64,000 bases of DNA from Methylocystis echinoides (GCF_040687965.1 NZ_CP156084.1:3596501-3660500); one strand, 5' to 3'. Numbered from the stretch's first letter, positions 34,357-43,276 are shown. Numbers and translations: made by a program. Notes: generated from the letters alone by a model not told the origin.

Positions 34357-34577
34357 TCAGCTCAGAAAAACAAGCCCGGCCGCACAGATGGCGCAAATGG
34401 CGGTCAGGGCGACGCCGATCTTGCGGCGGACCAGTCCCGATCTTTCGCGGCCTTATAGGCCGAAATGGCCAGCAGCAGGCCGGAGACGGCGAATGCTGTC
34501 GCGCCAAAAAGCAGCAACACGGAGATGGCGCGCGCCCAGAACGTGCTGGCGGCGGGGGCGATCTGGACGAAAGACAT
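34357..34577 (-). pseudogene. Frameshifted small membrane protein, AYKAAKDRDW family
   Basis: ATG 34577 starts SFVQIAPAASTFWARAISVLLLFG, then AISAYKAAKDRDWSAA. After this the frame breaks near 34428. Shifting one base gives KIGVALTAICAICAAGLVFL and a stop at 34357. It is thus a third copy of the two-helix family at 21269-21762, but lies 60 bp outside attR. The intact product would be about 73 residues. Confidence 0.65.
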
Positions 34578-34868
34578 GGACTGACCAGTGGCGATGTGGC
34601 GCCCGAGCTTGCGAAACTTCAAACACGGCGCGTTTGCCGCCTGCTTTGGGCGCGGAACAGAGCCGGTAACCAAAAGAACCGCGCCGGTCCGTGCGTCGGC
34701 GCATTGCACGAACGCGGTTTAGCGGTATCAGCCGCCTCAAAGACGGGAGGCGGAGCTGTGCGGCCTTCCGCTGCGCGCGGGTGATTGAAAACTTCCGCCG
34801 GTTACTGTTTCGTTGACGAGAGGTCAGGTTTGACCCGGCGCTCATGCGCGCAGGCCCTCGCGCGCGGC

Positions 34869-37523
34869 TCACTGCTCGGCGAACAGATCGAAGTGTCGGT
34901 TGATTCCGGCCTGGACGAGATTGCCGTCGAATTTGGTGCGGGTGGTCAGGCCGTAATTATAGGCGACGTTCGGCAGGCCGATATTGGCGCCGCTGTAGCG
35001 CAAGGCGTTATAGCCGGTCGCGGTCGCGTCGCCGAGATTGTAATAGAGATATTCCGCCTTCACGCTCCAGTTCGGCATGAACATCCATTCGACGCCGCCG
35101 CCCGCCGTCCAGCCGAGAAGCGAGTCGGTGAATTGCGCGCTGGACAGCGTCCAGTTGGAGACCGCGGGATTGCCGTTCGGCGCCGTAAATAGCGCCGTAT
35201 TGGAAATCACCCCGCCATAGGCCAGACCGCCGGTCCCATAGAGCTGCAGCGTCGGCGTCGGCAAGAAGCCGAGGCGCCCGCGGATGGTGCCGAGATAGTT
35301 CAGCGTCGCGGTGCGCTGGCCGTAGTTCACATAAGTCGGCCTGCCGACGGCGATCACCGAGCCCTGCATCGTCGTGTCGGTGTTGCCCGACACGCCATGC
35401 AGATCGGCCTCGACGCCCGCCACGACGCCCGGATCGAAGCGCCAGTTGGCGCCGAGCTGCAGGCCGCCGATGAAGCCGGCCAGCTGGTTGTCGCCATCCA
35501 TCAGCCGCGACGCCGCCGCGACCGGATTGCTGGCGACGGCCTGCGAGGTCGCGCCCGTCAACGTCCGCGTCGTCGGGTTCGACCAGGCGCCGCCGCCGTT
35601 CAGGCCCACATAGACGTCGCGCCAGCTCGGCGCCAATGGCTTGCCGCCCGGGCCCACCGCGCCCCAAAGCTGCGTCACCGGATCCTTGGTGATCGGCTGG
35701 CCGTCGCCGAAGGCGTTGGCCGTCGCCTCCAGATAGAAAAAGTCCGTCGGCTTCGAGGTCAGGCCCCAGGTCGTGCCGGTCTGGGTGACGCCGAAGGCCG
35801 CGTTGGAATAAGGCGCCGGCCATTGCTGGAACGCCACCGGCGGCGCGAAGCTCGATGTGAACGACCCCGGCCAGAAGCGCGCATAGCTCGCCGTGATGTT
35901 GATGAACTGCGACAGCTTGTAGCGGGCGCGGATGTCGAATTCCGTGCCGAGGAAATTGCCCCTGTTGCCGAGCGGCGCGAACAGATTGGCGCGGTCCCAG
36001 GCGTTGGCCGGGCTCGCCAGCCAATAGGCGCTGAACGCCGTGTCGATCTGCAGGTTCTTCGCCGGCGTGAACTCCAATCGGACCTTCGGGTCCTTGATGT
36101 TGTTCCAGGCGAAATAGTCGTTGCGCGAGAACGGCTGGTTGAAGCCGTAGAAAATATCGAAATTGCTGTTCGAGTAATTGAACGGGCTGCCGTTGCCCGA
36201 GCCATAGACATAGACCGTGCTGATGCGCGGCTTCCAGGGGTGCTCGGAGAAAGTGTAGCCGAGCTCCAGCCCCCAAGCCAAGGCGTTGTGCGGCACCGTC
36301 ACTTCGACGCTGTTTTGCGAAGTGACCTGGTTGATGAAGGTCGGCGTGATCTGGATCGAGGTGTTCGTGCCGAGATAAGGCGCCGCCGTCTGCAGGCGCC
36401 CGAAGGAGCCGAACTGCTTGTTGATGTCGAAGTCGTAATCGAAATTGCCGATGACGCCATACATGCGCACGCCCGGCGCATAGGTCTCGCGATGGGTCTT
36501 GAGCGCATTCGACGGATTGGACGGGTCGCCATATTGGGTGCGGCCGAGGAAATACGGCTGGACGGTGACGTATTCCGAGAAGCGACGGAAGCTGAACACG
36601 CTGCCATAGACCCAGTTCTGCCAGTCGGGCCGGTCGAACTGATAGGGCAGCCGAACCACCGGCCGCATGAAGAAGCTGTCGAGGTCCCAGTCGTTGTCCT
36701 TCTTGCCGACCTTGACGCGGAAGCCTTCGAAATTATTCGTCGTGTTGCGGAACTCGTTTTCGGCGATGAGGCGGCGGTCGAGAAGTTCGAAGTGGAAGCG
36801 GCCGGCGCGCACCGTGAGCGGACGATCGTTGCCGCGCGGATCCTTGCCGAAGGCGTCCTTGAAATAGAGTTCGCCATAGGCCGAAATCAGATCGGTCTGG
36901 TTAATCTCCTGGCCCTGCAGCTGATAGATGCTGTTGAAGGCGCGGGAATCCTGAAACTCGACCACGGCGCGGAACGGATCGAGGATATTCTGGATGCCGA
37001 GATAAACGCGCGTGCGCGACAGCCACAGCGAATTGGGGAAATAGCGCCGCTGCGACGTCGGCGGAAAAGTGGTCGTGTCGGTCCAGGGCCGATAGTCGTT
37101 CTGGCGATATTCGAACCGCACGCGCGAATCGAGGCCGACGTTGAGCCAGTCTATCCCTTCGAACTGCGGATAGGTCTTGCCGAGATTGCGCACGTAAGGC
37201 GGAATGTCGGGCTGCGGCTCGAGGCGATAGCCGCGCGTCGGCACGTAATAGCTCTTCTTCTCTTCGGGCTTGGCGTCGCCCGGCTTCGCCGCCGCGCCCT
37301 TGGCCGCGTCGCCCTTCGCGGCCACGCCGTTTTGATCCGCCTTCGCCTCGCCGCCCGTCGCGTCCGACTGCTTGCCTTTCCCGGCGGCGGACTCCGTCTT
37401 CGTCGCGACGGGCGACGCAGGATTGTCTTCGGCGATAGCCGCAACAGGAGTGGTCGTGAGAGAAGCAAGCAAAGCGCCCCAGGCGACCGTCGCTTTCCAG
37501 TGATTGCTGTTACGGGAAGTCAT
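34869..37523 (-). CDS. Outer-membrane protein: alginate-export-like barrel fused to Omp25-like barrel
   Basis: 884 residues. Signal peptide at 1-31; Lys/Ala/Asp-rich linker at about 32-88. An AlgE/Alginate_exp-like region (about 100-620) carries repeated amphipathic strands and WLNVGLDSRVRFEYRQNDYRPW. From 634 (WRDVYVGLNGGGAW) to the end it is an Omp25/31-type eight-stranded barrel, ending near LVQAGINRHF. Two barrels in one chain are unusual. It lies 64 bp after modA on the same strand, so it could serve molybdate or another anion/sugar uptake; that is inference. Confidence 0.8.
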   Translation of the reverse strand: MTSRNSNHWKATVAWGALLASLTTTPVAAIAEDNPASPVATKTESAAGKGKQSDATGGEAKADQNGVAAKGDAAKGAAAKPGDAKPEEKKSYYVPTRGYRLEPQPDIPPYVRNLGKTYPQFEGIDWLNVGLDSRVRFEYRQNDYRPWTDTTTFPPTSQRRYFPNSLWLSRTRVYLGIQNILDPFRAVVEFQDSRAFNSIYQLQGQEINQTDLISAYGELYFKDAFGKDPRGNDRPLTVRAGRFHFELLDRRLIAENEFRNTTNNFEGFRVKVGKKDNDWDLDSFFMRPVVRLPYQFDRPDWQNWVYGSVFSFRRFSEYVTVQPYFLGRTQYGDPSNPSNALKTHRETYAPGVRMYGVIGNFDYDFDINKQFGSFGRLQTAAPYLGTNTSIQITPTFINQVTSQNSVEVTVPHNALAWGLELGYTFSEHPWKPRISTVYVYGSGNGSPFNYSNSNFDIFYGFNQPFSRNDYFAWNNIKDPKVRLEFTPAKNLQIDTAFSAYWLASPANAWDRANLFAPLGNRGNFLGTEFDIRARYKLSQFINITASYARFWPGSFTSSFAPPVAFQQWPAPYSNAAFGVTQTGTTWGLTSKPTDFFYLEATANAFGDGQPITKDPVTQLWGAVGPGGKPLAPSWRDVYVGLNGGGAWSNPTTRTLTGATSQAVASNPVAAASRLMDGDNQLAGFIGGLQLGANWRFDPGVVAGVEADLHGVSGNTDTTMQGSVIAVGRPTYVNYGQRTATLNYLGTIRGRLGFLPTPTLQLYGTGGLAYGGVISNTALFTAPNGNPAVSNWTLSSAQFTDSLLGWTAGGGVEWMFMPNWSVKAEYLYYNLGDATATGYNALRYSGANIGLPNVAYNYGLTTRTKFDGNLVQAGINRHFDLFAEQ

Positions 37524-37555
37524 CAGCCGGGAACCCTTCAGTCGGACTCGTATAT

Positions 37556-37573
37556 ATCGTTACTATAAACGAT
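37556..37573. promoter_or_regulatory. Dyad ATCGTT-N6-AACGAT between modA and the barrel gene
   Basis: Perfect 6-bp arms (37556-37561 and 37568-37573) around ACTATA, within an AT-rich 25 bp, located 33 bp upstream of the barrel gene start. The outer arms resemble those of ModE Mo-boxes, but the spacing is shorter. A separate regulated promoter for the barrel gene is plausible. Confidence 0.4.
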
Positions 37574-37587
37574 TGACTGCCGCGCGC

Positions 37588-38391
37588 TCAGTGGACGACG
37601 CTAAATCCTTGTTCGGCGAAGATTTCTTTCGCCGCTTTGCTTTTCAGGAAGGAAAGCAGTTTCTTCGGCCCCTCTCCCTGCGCCGACGAGGTAAGGGCGA
37701 CCGGATAGGCGATTGGCGGATGCGACTCAGCGGGGAAGGTCGCAACGATCTTCACCTTCGGCTCTGATTTTGCGTCGGTAACATAAACGATCCCGAGAGC
37801 CGCTTCTTCGCGCGCGACGAACATCAATGCGGCGCGGACATTGTCGGTAAAGGCGAAATTCGGCTCCGCGAGGGACCACAGACCGTATTTCTCCAACGCC
37901 GCCTTTGCATATTTTCCGACCGGGACCGAAGCCGGATCGCCTGTCGCAATCTTGCCGGAGCCGATGGCGGCGGAAAAGGCCTCCTTGGTGAAGGGCAGTT
38001 TCTCCAGCTTCGATGTTTTCGGGGCGACCACGACCAGGACGTTGCCCAGAAGGTTCGTGCGCGTCCCTGCCTGGATGAGACTCTTCCCGGAGAGATAGTC
38101 CATCGACGCTTCGTCCGCGGAGATGAAAACATCCGCCGGCGCGCCGGACTCGATCTGCCTGGCGAGCGTCATGGAGCCGGCGTAGCTGACCTTCAACTCG
38201 ACGCCCGACTTGGCCTTGAAGGCGCTCGATACGGCGTCGAGCGCATTTTTGAGGCTCGCCGCCGCGAAGACGGTGACAGTCGAGGCGCCCGCCGGCGCGC
38301 TCGGCGGCGCCGACGGAGCCGTAGACTCAGCCTGAGCCTGCAAGGTCCCAAGAGCGAGCGTAAGCGCCAAAGCGATGCATGAAAGTTTCAT
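37588..38391 (-). CDS. modA: Molybdate-binding periplasmic protein
   Basis: 267 residues from ATG 38391. Signal peptide at 1-21 (ending LQAQA), a short Ser/Pro-rich spacer, then the ModA fold with VFAAASLKNALDAVSSAF, YAGSMTLARQIESGAPADVFISAD and ATGDPASVPVGKYAKAALEKYG. TDNVRAALMFVAREEAALGIVY completes the ligand site. The usual modB and modC genes are not adjacent. Divergent from an HTH regulator with a binding-protein-like domain. Confidence 0.92.
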   Translation of the reverse strand: MKLSCIALALTLALGTLQAQAESTAPSAPPSAPAGASTVTVFAAASLKNALDAVSSAFKAKSGVELKVSYAGSMTLARQIESGAPADVFISADEASMDYLSGKSLIQAGTRTNLLGNVLVVVAPKTSKLEKLPFTKEAFSAAIGSGKIATGDPASVPVGKYAKAALEKYGLWSLAEPNFAFTDNVRAALMFVAREEAALGIVYVTDAKSEPKVKIVATFPAESHPPIAYPVALTSSAQGEGPKKLLSFLKSKAAKEIFAEQGFSVVH

Positions 38392-38431
38392 CGGACAACC
38401 CCTCGGACAACGGACGACCATCGGCGCGGTT

Positions 38432-38603
38432 GAATATGCAGGAATATGCGTAAGCAACGGAAGCGCCGGAGTCACGCGTAAAATTATCGCAATCGATGCC
38501 TGTTCTGACGCCATCCGGGGCGCAGAATATTGCCATTCGAGGGAATTGGGGCGCTCGCCGGCTTTCCAACCAAGCGCGAATATGCAAACTTTACGGCATA
38601 TGC
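38432..38603. promoter_or_regulatory. GAATATGC repeats in the modA/regulator intergenic region
   Basis: GAATATGC at 38432-38439, 38442-38449 (10 bp apart, one helical turn) and 38578-38585, plus palindrome GCATATGC at 38596-38603. They bracket the 231-bp gap, two near modA and two near the regulator. They fit binding sites of the divergently encoded HTH protein. Confidence 0.45.
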
Positions 38604-38622
38604 GGAAGAGAGTCATTCTGCC

Positions 38623-39513
38623 ATGTCTGAATATTTCACCACCCGGGAGCTTGCCGCCCTCCTGCGGATCAAGGAGCGCAAGGTCTATGACCTCGTCTCC
38701 GGAAAGGCGGTGCCCGTTCGCCGCGTTACCGGTAAGCTATTGTTTCCAAAGAAAGAGATTGAGGCCTGGATTGCGAGCGGCGGCAATCAGGACGGGGCAT
38801 GGATCAAAGAGAAGGCGGCGCCGGACCAGCCCTTGATCATGGCTGGCGGCCATGACCCGCTTCTGGAGTGGGCGTTGCGAGAGTCGCGTTCCGGGATCGC
38901 AGCCCTGCTCGATGGCGCGCTCGACGGTTTGGAGCGCATGAAAGCGCGCAACTGCCTGGCGGCCGGGCTCCACATTCCGGGAAATAACGACGGGGAGTGG
39001 AATGTCGACGCTGCCCGGGACATGTTCGCGCAGGAGCCTGTCGTCCTCATCGAGTGGGCGAAGCGAACCCGCGGGTTGATGTACGGCGCGTCCATCAAAC
39101 GCCCGATCGCCAAGCTCGCAGACCTCGGCGCCCTGCGGTTCCAGCCACGCCAACCGGAGGCGGGCAGCGAGTTGATCCTCTCAGCGCTGCTCGCAAAGGA
39201 GGGATTGGAAAGATCGAGCTTGAAGATCAGCGACGCCATCGAGCGCTCCGAAACCGATCTCGCCATGGCGGTGGCGGCCGGGCGCGCGGATGTCGGACTG
39301 GGAATCGAGGCTGTCGCGCGACAGTTTCAGCTCGAGTTCACGCCGCTCGTGGTGGAGCGCTTCGATCTCCTGGTTTGGCGCAAAGCATATTTCGGTCCGC
39401 CATTTCAAAAATTCCTGCGCTTTTGTTCAAGCGACGCCTTCAAGGATCGCGCCAGGGCTTTCGGCGGCTATGACTGCGCCGGGTTGGGGAACGTAATGTT
39501 CAACGGCGCATGA
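38623..39513 (+). CDS. HTH regulator with periplasmic-binding-like ligand domain
   Basis: 296 residues from ATG 38623. A MerR/excisionase-type HTH at about 4-50 (FTTRELAALLRIKERKVYDLV ... LFPKKEIEAWI) is followed by a PBP-like domain at about 70-290 of the kind related to molybdate and LysR-effector domains (DPLLEWALRESRSGIA near 76, AMAVAAGRADVGLGIEAVA near 210). Divergent from modA. Likely senses molybdate or a related oxyanion and controls modA and the barrel gene. Confidence 0.85.
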   Translation: MSEYFTTRELAALLRIKERKVYDLVSGKAVPVRRVTGKLLFPKKEIEAWIASGGNQDGAWIKEKAAPDQPLIMAGGHDPLLEWALRESRSGIAALLDGALDGLERMKARNCLAAGLHIPGNNDGEWNVDAARDMFAQEPVVLIEWAKRTRGLMYGASIKRPIAKLADLGALRFQPRQPEAGSELILSALLAKEGLERSSLKISDAIERSETDLAMAVAAGRADVGLGIEAVARQFQLEFTPLVVERFDLLVWRKAYFGPPFQKFLRFCSSDAFKDRARAFGGYDCAGLGNVMFNGA

Positions 39514-39531
39514 CGGCGACGCGCGCGTCAT

Positions 39532-40755
39532 TCAGTCGGCCAGCCAGGGCTGACGCTCGTTCGCGGCGTTTTCCACGACCGCGGGAATTGTGAAGTAGAA
39601 GGCCGCGCCCTCCCCCGGCTTCGCTTTCACGCCGATGCCCCAGCCGTGGCGGTCGGCGATCGATTTGCAGATCGCCAATTCGATCCCGGTTCCGGGATAC
39701 TCCGTCTTGGCGGAAATCGTTCGAAACGGTTCGAACACAGCCTGCGCGAATTCTTCGTCGAACCCGACGCCGCTGTCGGCGATCTCCAGCCGAATGACGT
39801 CGCATTCTGCGGAGCCCTCAATTCGGATTTCGGGGGCCTCTCCGGCCTTTCGATATTTGATCGCGTTCATCAAAATGTTTCGCATCAAGCAGGCGAACTG
39901 GGACCGATCCGCTTCAAACCGCAACGCTGGAAGCTTGATCGAGACATGCGCGCCCGCATCGGCGATGACGCCGCCGAGGTCGCGGAGGAGCGCATCTATT
40001 TCTTCGCGCATGTCCAGGATCTCGAGACGTTGTCCTCCCATGACGGCGCTGGAATAGGTCAGCAGATCGTCGACGAGCTTGCGCGCGGTCGCCGCGTAGC
40101 TGCGCATGGCTTCCTGCGCATATAGCATGTCCGCCTTGTTGGAGGACGCCAAGGCGTTCTCCAGCAAGTCCGAAAACGCCTCGATTCTGCGCAGCGGCTC
40201 CTGAAGATCGAGCGACGTGACGTAGATGAAGCGGGCCAGCGGCTCCGACGTCGTCGCGGCGGCATGGTCGCTTTCCAGCGCCTGTTTGAGATTTTCAACC
40301 GTCCGCCGCGCGCCATCCTCGAGGGACCTGCGCAGGAATTGCTGAAACGGGCGCATGAACAGCCGCCGCTCCTGCACTTCAATGCTGAAAGAGACAAGCG
40401 TCGACTCGTCGTTCTGCTTTTCGAACGCGTAATGCGCGATGAACGGCTCCGTCACCCCTTTGAGGGAGATCGCCCGCGGCGGGGCGAAAGACTGAATTTC
40501 GAAGGTGGACACGGTGCGAATGCCGCGATCGAGCGTCGTTTGCCGGGCCCTCATGCCGGCTTTCGCCGCGCCTTGGGCGAGAGGCTCGAACTCCACAACC
40601 TGCGGGCACCAGCGCGTATAATTCCTGAAGAACCCATGGCCCGCGAAATCGAACACCGCGCAGAGCGGGCGCTTGACCACGGTCGTGGCGGCTCCGCTGA
40701 TCACGCTCGCCGACTTGGAGGTTAGCATTGCAACGACTCCGGAAAGACTGCTCAT
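39532..40755 (-). CDS. SRPBCC-histidine kinase fusion lacking the phospho-acceptor His
   Basis: 407 residues. The N-terminal SRPBCC/polyketide-cyclase domain (about 28-160, VFDFAGHGFFRNYTRWCP, TVSTFEIQSFAPPRAI) should bind a hydrophobic ligand. The DHp helix reads YVTSLDLQEPLRRIEAF, where this class normally has SHDLQEPL; L182 (CTC, 40210-40212) replaces His. The ATPase domain looks intact: N297 in NILMNAIKYR, DSGVGF (327-332) and GTGIELAICKSI (355-366). It may be a pseudokinase that signals allosterically or partners another kinase. Divergent from a sterol-desaturase-family gene. Confidence 0.8.
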   Translation of the reverse strand: MSSLSGVVAMLTSKSASVISGAATTVVKRPLCAVFDFAGHGFFRNYTRWCPQVVEFEPLAQGAAKAGMRARQTTLDRGIRTVSTFEIQSFAPPRAISLKGVTEPFIAHYAFEKQNDESTLVSFSIEVQERRLFMRPFQQFLRRSLEDGARRTVENLKQALESDHAAATTSEPLARFIYVTSLDLQEPLRRIEAFSDLLENALASSNKADMLYAQEAMRSYAATARKLVDDLLTYSSAVMGGQRLEILDMREEIDALLRDLGGVIADAGAHVSIKLPALRFEADRSQFACLMRNILMNAIKYRKAGEAPEIRIEGSAECDVIRLEIADSGVGFDEEFAQAVFEPFRTISAKTEYPGTGIELAICKSIADRHGWGIGVKAKPGEGAAFYFTIPAVVENAANERQPWLAD

Positions 40756-40951
40756 CTGAGAGATGAGTTGGTCACCGGCAACCCAACATTCAACGCTTCA
40801 GGCGACACTACGCTTGTCGAGCCCAAGTCCTATTCCCGGCGCTTTCGAAGCCTGCGCGGATTTCGCTTTGTTGCTCCTAAGTAGGGGTACGACTTGATTC
40901 CCCGGAAAAACGAACAACGTTTCGCTTCGAGGCCAGATGGAGTGCAAAGAA

Positions 40952-41815
40952 ATGAGCGCCGGCGTCGAAGGCGGACTTCTCGTAATGGCGGTGGGGTTGT
41001 TCGTGATCCTGCTGCTTGCCGAAAAGATGCGCCCTTACAAGCCCGTTCCAACGTCAAGTTTGCGCGAGTCGTTTACGACGAACGCCTCGGCTTTTCTTTT
41101 CAACAATCTCGTCTTGAACGCGCTCTCCCTTTCGAGCCTGTTTGTCGTCGCCCAACGCTACGGCGCCCATGGCCTGCTGCATGGATTGCAGGATGGCCCG
41201 CTGAAATGGGCGCTTTCCTTCGTATTCTTCGACTTCGCCGTCTACTGCTGGCACTTTCTGGGGCACAAGTCGGAGCGGCTTTGGCGTCTCCACAAGGTGC
41301 ATCACAGCGACAAGAACATCCATGTCTCGACCGGCCTGCGCTTCCACGTGCTGGACCAACTTTTGGAAGTGGGCGTGAAATGCATTGGCGTCCTGGCGAT
41401 CGGCGTAACCGCGAACGTCGTGGTCGTGTGCGAGATTATCAGGATGTTTTTCGTCTTCTTCCACCACGCCAATGTCGCCGTGCCGGGCGAGCGCTGGCTC
41501 TCCTATCTGGTGATCACGCCCAGTCTGCACCGCGTGCATCATTCGACGCGGCGCATCGAGCATGACAGCAATTACGGGATCGTCCTCGCGATCTGGGACA
41601 TGATTTTCGGCACGCGCAAGGAGCTTGCGCCAGAAAAATTCGGTCTCGAAAACGTCGAAGCGACCAACATCCTCCAGCTTTTCAGCCTGGCCTTCGTGAC
41701 CGAATACTACTTTGCGCGCGTGTTGCACCTCCTGCCGAGAGCCGAGACGCGTCACGATCTGAAGCCTGCGATGATCCCCTTGCGCGCCCGCTGCCGAGAT
41801 CAACGCCCCTTGTGA
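40952..41815 (+). CDS. Sterol desaturase / fatty acid hydroxylase family protein
   Basis: 287 residues from ATG 40952 (GGAG 9 bp upstream; ATG 40937 is an alternative). Membrane di-iron enzyme: helices at about 5-25, 48-66, 85-100 and 145-170, and His boxes HFLGH (101-105), HKVHH (114-118), HH (171-172) and HRVHH with H204. It probably hydroxylates or desaturates a lipid, substrate unknown. Its 3' end overlaps a convergent small gene by 16 bp. Confidence 0.88.
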   Translation: MSAGVEGGLLVMAVGLFVILLLAEKMRPYKPVPTSSLRESFTTNASAFLFNNLVLNALSLSSLFVVAQRYGAHGLLHGLQDGPLKWALSFVFFDFAVYCWHFLGHKSERLWRLHKVHHSDKNIHVSTGLRFHVLDQLLEVGVKCIGVLAIGVTANVVVVCEIIRMFFVFFHHANVAVPGERWLSYLVITPSLHRVHHSTRRIEHDSNYGIVLAIWDMIFGTRKELAPEKFGLENVEATNILQLFSLAFVTEYYFARVLHLLPRAETRHDLKPAMIPLRARCRDQRPL

Positions 41816-42015
41816 TCCGCGCCCTTGTCCAGCGTGCTGGCGCGGGGCGGCAGAAGGTTCTTCTCGCGCAGCAGAACAACAAAGGCGTCCTCGGTGGTCA
41901 GGCCGATCCATCCGCCCGCGTCCTGCACCCAATAAATATCCCAGACATTGAGCCATCCGTTCGCCTCGAGCGCATCGGTCATCATGTCTTCATGGAACAT
42001 AAAGGTCACGCGCAT
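41800..42015 (-). CDS. Small hypothetical protein
   Basis: 71 residues from ATG 42015: RVTFMFHEDMMTDALEANGWLNVWDIYW then GLTTEDAFVVLLREKNLLPPR. Soluble, helical. It converges on the sterol-desaturase gene. Family not recognised. Codon use matches the genome, so it is probably real. Confidence 0.5.
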   Translation of the reverse strand: MRVTFMFHEDMMTDALEANGWLNVWDIYWVQDAGGWIGLTTEDAFVVLLREKNLLPPRASTLDKGADHKGR

Positions 42016-42245
42016 GGCTCCAACGGCGTGTCGCCTCTTGCAGAGCGCTCCGTTGGAAATCGTCCAACGATACTTGCCTTTATGTTGGGCGCGGGCGGAC
42101 CGCTGCAAGGCGGATAGACGAGGGCCCGTCACCGCGACGAGCCTTCCGCCGGGAGACGATCTGGGATGCAAAGCGTCAGGCGCGGGCGCAAGCCGGCGCC
42201 GATCCGACGATTTGCCGCCCTTGTCGAGGTTCGCCTGGAGTGCTA

Positions 42246-42260
42246 GAACAAATATCGAAC
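42246..42260. promoter_or_regulatory. LexA (SOS) box upstream of ssb
   Basis: GAAC-AAATATC-GAAC, the exact alphaproteobacterial LexA consensus GTTC-N7-GTTC on the other strand. It lies 104 bp before the ssb ATG, so ssb is probably induced by DNA damage. Confidence 0.75.
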
Positions 42261-42363
42261 AGAAGCCCGCTGACCGCGATGATCTGTGGACAAGCTGGCG
42301 GGGTGCGCCAGATGGGAGCCACATTGCACTAAAGTGCGGCGCGTTTAGCATGTGGAGAGAGAC

Positions 42364-42885
42364 ATGGCGGGGAGCGTCAACAAGGTCATTCTGGTCGGCA
42401 ATCTCGGGCGCGATCCGGAAGTGCGAACCTTTTCCAACGGCGACCGCGTCGTGTCCTTTTCGCTGGCCACGACCGAGTCGTGGCGCGACAAGAACACCGG
42501 CGAGCGGAAAGATCGCACCGAGTGGCACAATATCCAGATTTTCAACGAGAACCTGGGCCGCATCGCTGAGCAATATTGCCGCAAGGGCTCGAAGATTTAT
42601 CTCGAGGGCCAGCTTCAGACGCGCGAATATACCGACAAGGACGGCAATCAGCGCAAGGTGACGGAGGTTGTCGTTCCGCGCTTCCGCGGCGAGATGACCC
42701 TGCTCGACAGTAAGGGCGGCGGGCGCGGCGAAGGCGATTTTGAGGGCGGCGGCTATGGCCAGAGCGGCGGCGGCTCCTTTGGCCGAAGCTCCCCCATGGA
42801 GCGCGCCCCGGCGGAGCGGCGTCCGGCGCCGGCGGCGGGCGGCGGGCGGCTCTCGGACCAGCTCGACGACGATATCCCCTTCTAA
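42364..42885 (+). CDS. ssb: Single-stranded DNA-binding protein
   Basis: 173 residues. OB fold at 1-115 (SVNKVILVGNLGRDPEVR, WHNIQIFNENLGRIAEQY, YLEGQLQTREYTD), a Gly/Ser-rich disordered linker, and the conserved acidic tip DDDIPF that recruits partner proteins. ATG 42364 after GGAGAGAG. An SOS box lies upstream; uvrA, the usual divergent neighbour, is absent. Confidence 0.95.
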   Translation: MAGSVNKVILVGNLGRDPEVRTFSNGDRVVSFSLATTESWRDKNTGERKDRTEWHNIQIFNENLGRIAEQYCRKGSKIYLEGQLQTREYTDKDGNQRKVTEVVVPRFRGEMTLLDSKGGGRGEGDFEGGGYGQSGGGSFGRSSPMERAPAERRPAPAAGGGRLSDQLDDDIPF

Positions 42886-43042
42886 AGCGAGGCGATCGCC
42901 AGCGGCTACGCTTTGGGCCGCATGCGCCTTGCAGCGCAGCGGCGCCGCGCCGGTATTGCCTTGTGGCGCCGGTTGATATAGCAAAACCTGAGCGAGGCGC
43001 GGCCCGATCCGTGCGACGAAGAGGAAAGCGCGAGCAAGCGCC

Positions 43043-43276
43043 ATGAGTCAGAAGCCGATTAACGTCACCCACCTCTCCACGTTGGTCGCGGTCGCGATCC
43101 TGGTGGGCACGGAGCTTGTCGGCGCGTCCTGGGCGGCCGGTTGGGCGCTCGGCGGCCTGTTTCAGCTCGACCCGACAATCAGCCGAGCGATCGAAGTCGC
43201 CTTCTCGCTGCTGGGTTTCGTCGGTCTCTACTTCTTCATGAAGACCGCCATTCGCAATGAGCCCATCCGCGGTTGA
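43043..43276 (+). CDS. Small membrane protein
   Basis: 77 residues with two hydrophobic helices (about 10-33 and 50-66) separated by LGGLFQLDPTISRAIEV. No known family. Follows ssb by 157 bp and precedes the glucan gene by 99 bp. Probably inner membrane. Confidence 0.6.
   Translation: MSQKPINVTHLSTLVAVAILVGTELVGASWAAGWALGGLFQLDPTISRAIEVAFSLLGFVGLYFFMKTAIRNEPIRG

Noticed and set aside
35397-37568. 723-codon open frame antisense to the barrel gene
   Set aside because: Arg/Ala/Val-rich composition typical of a high-GC shadow frame; the opposite strand encodes a clear outer-membrane protein.
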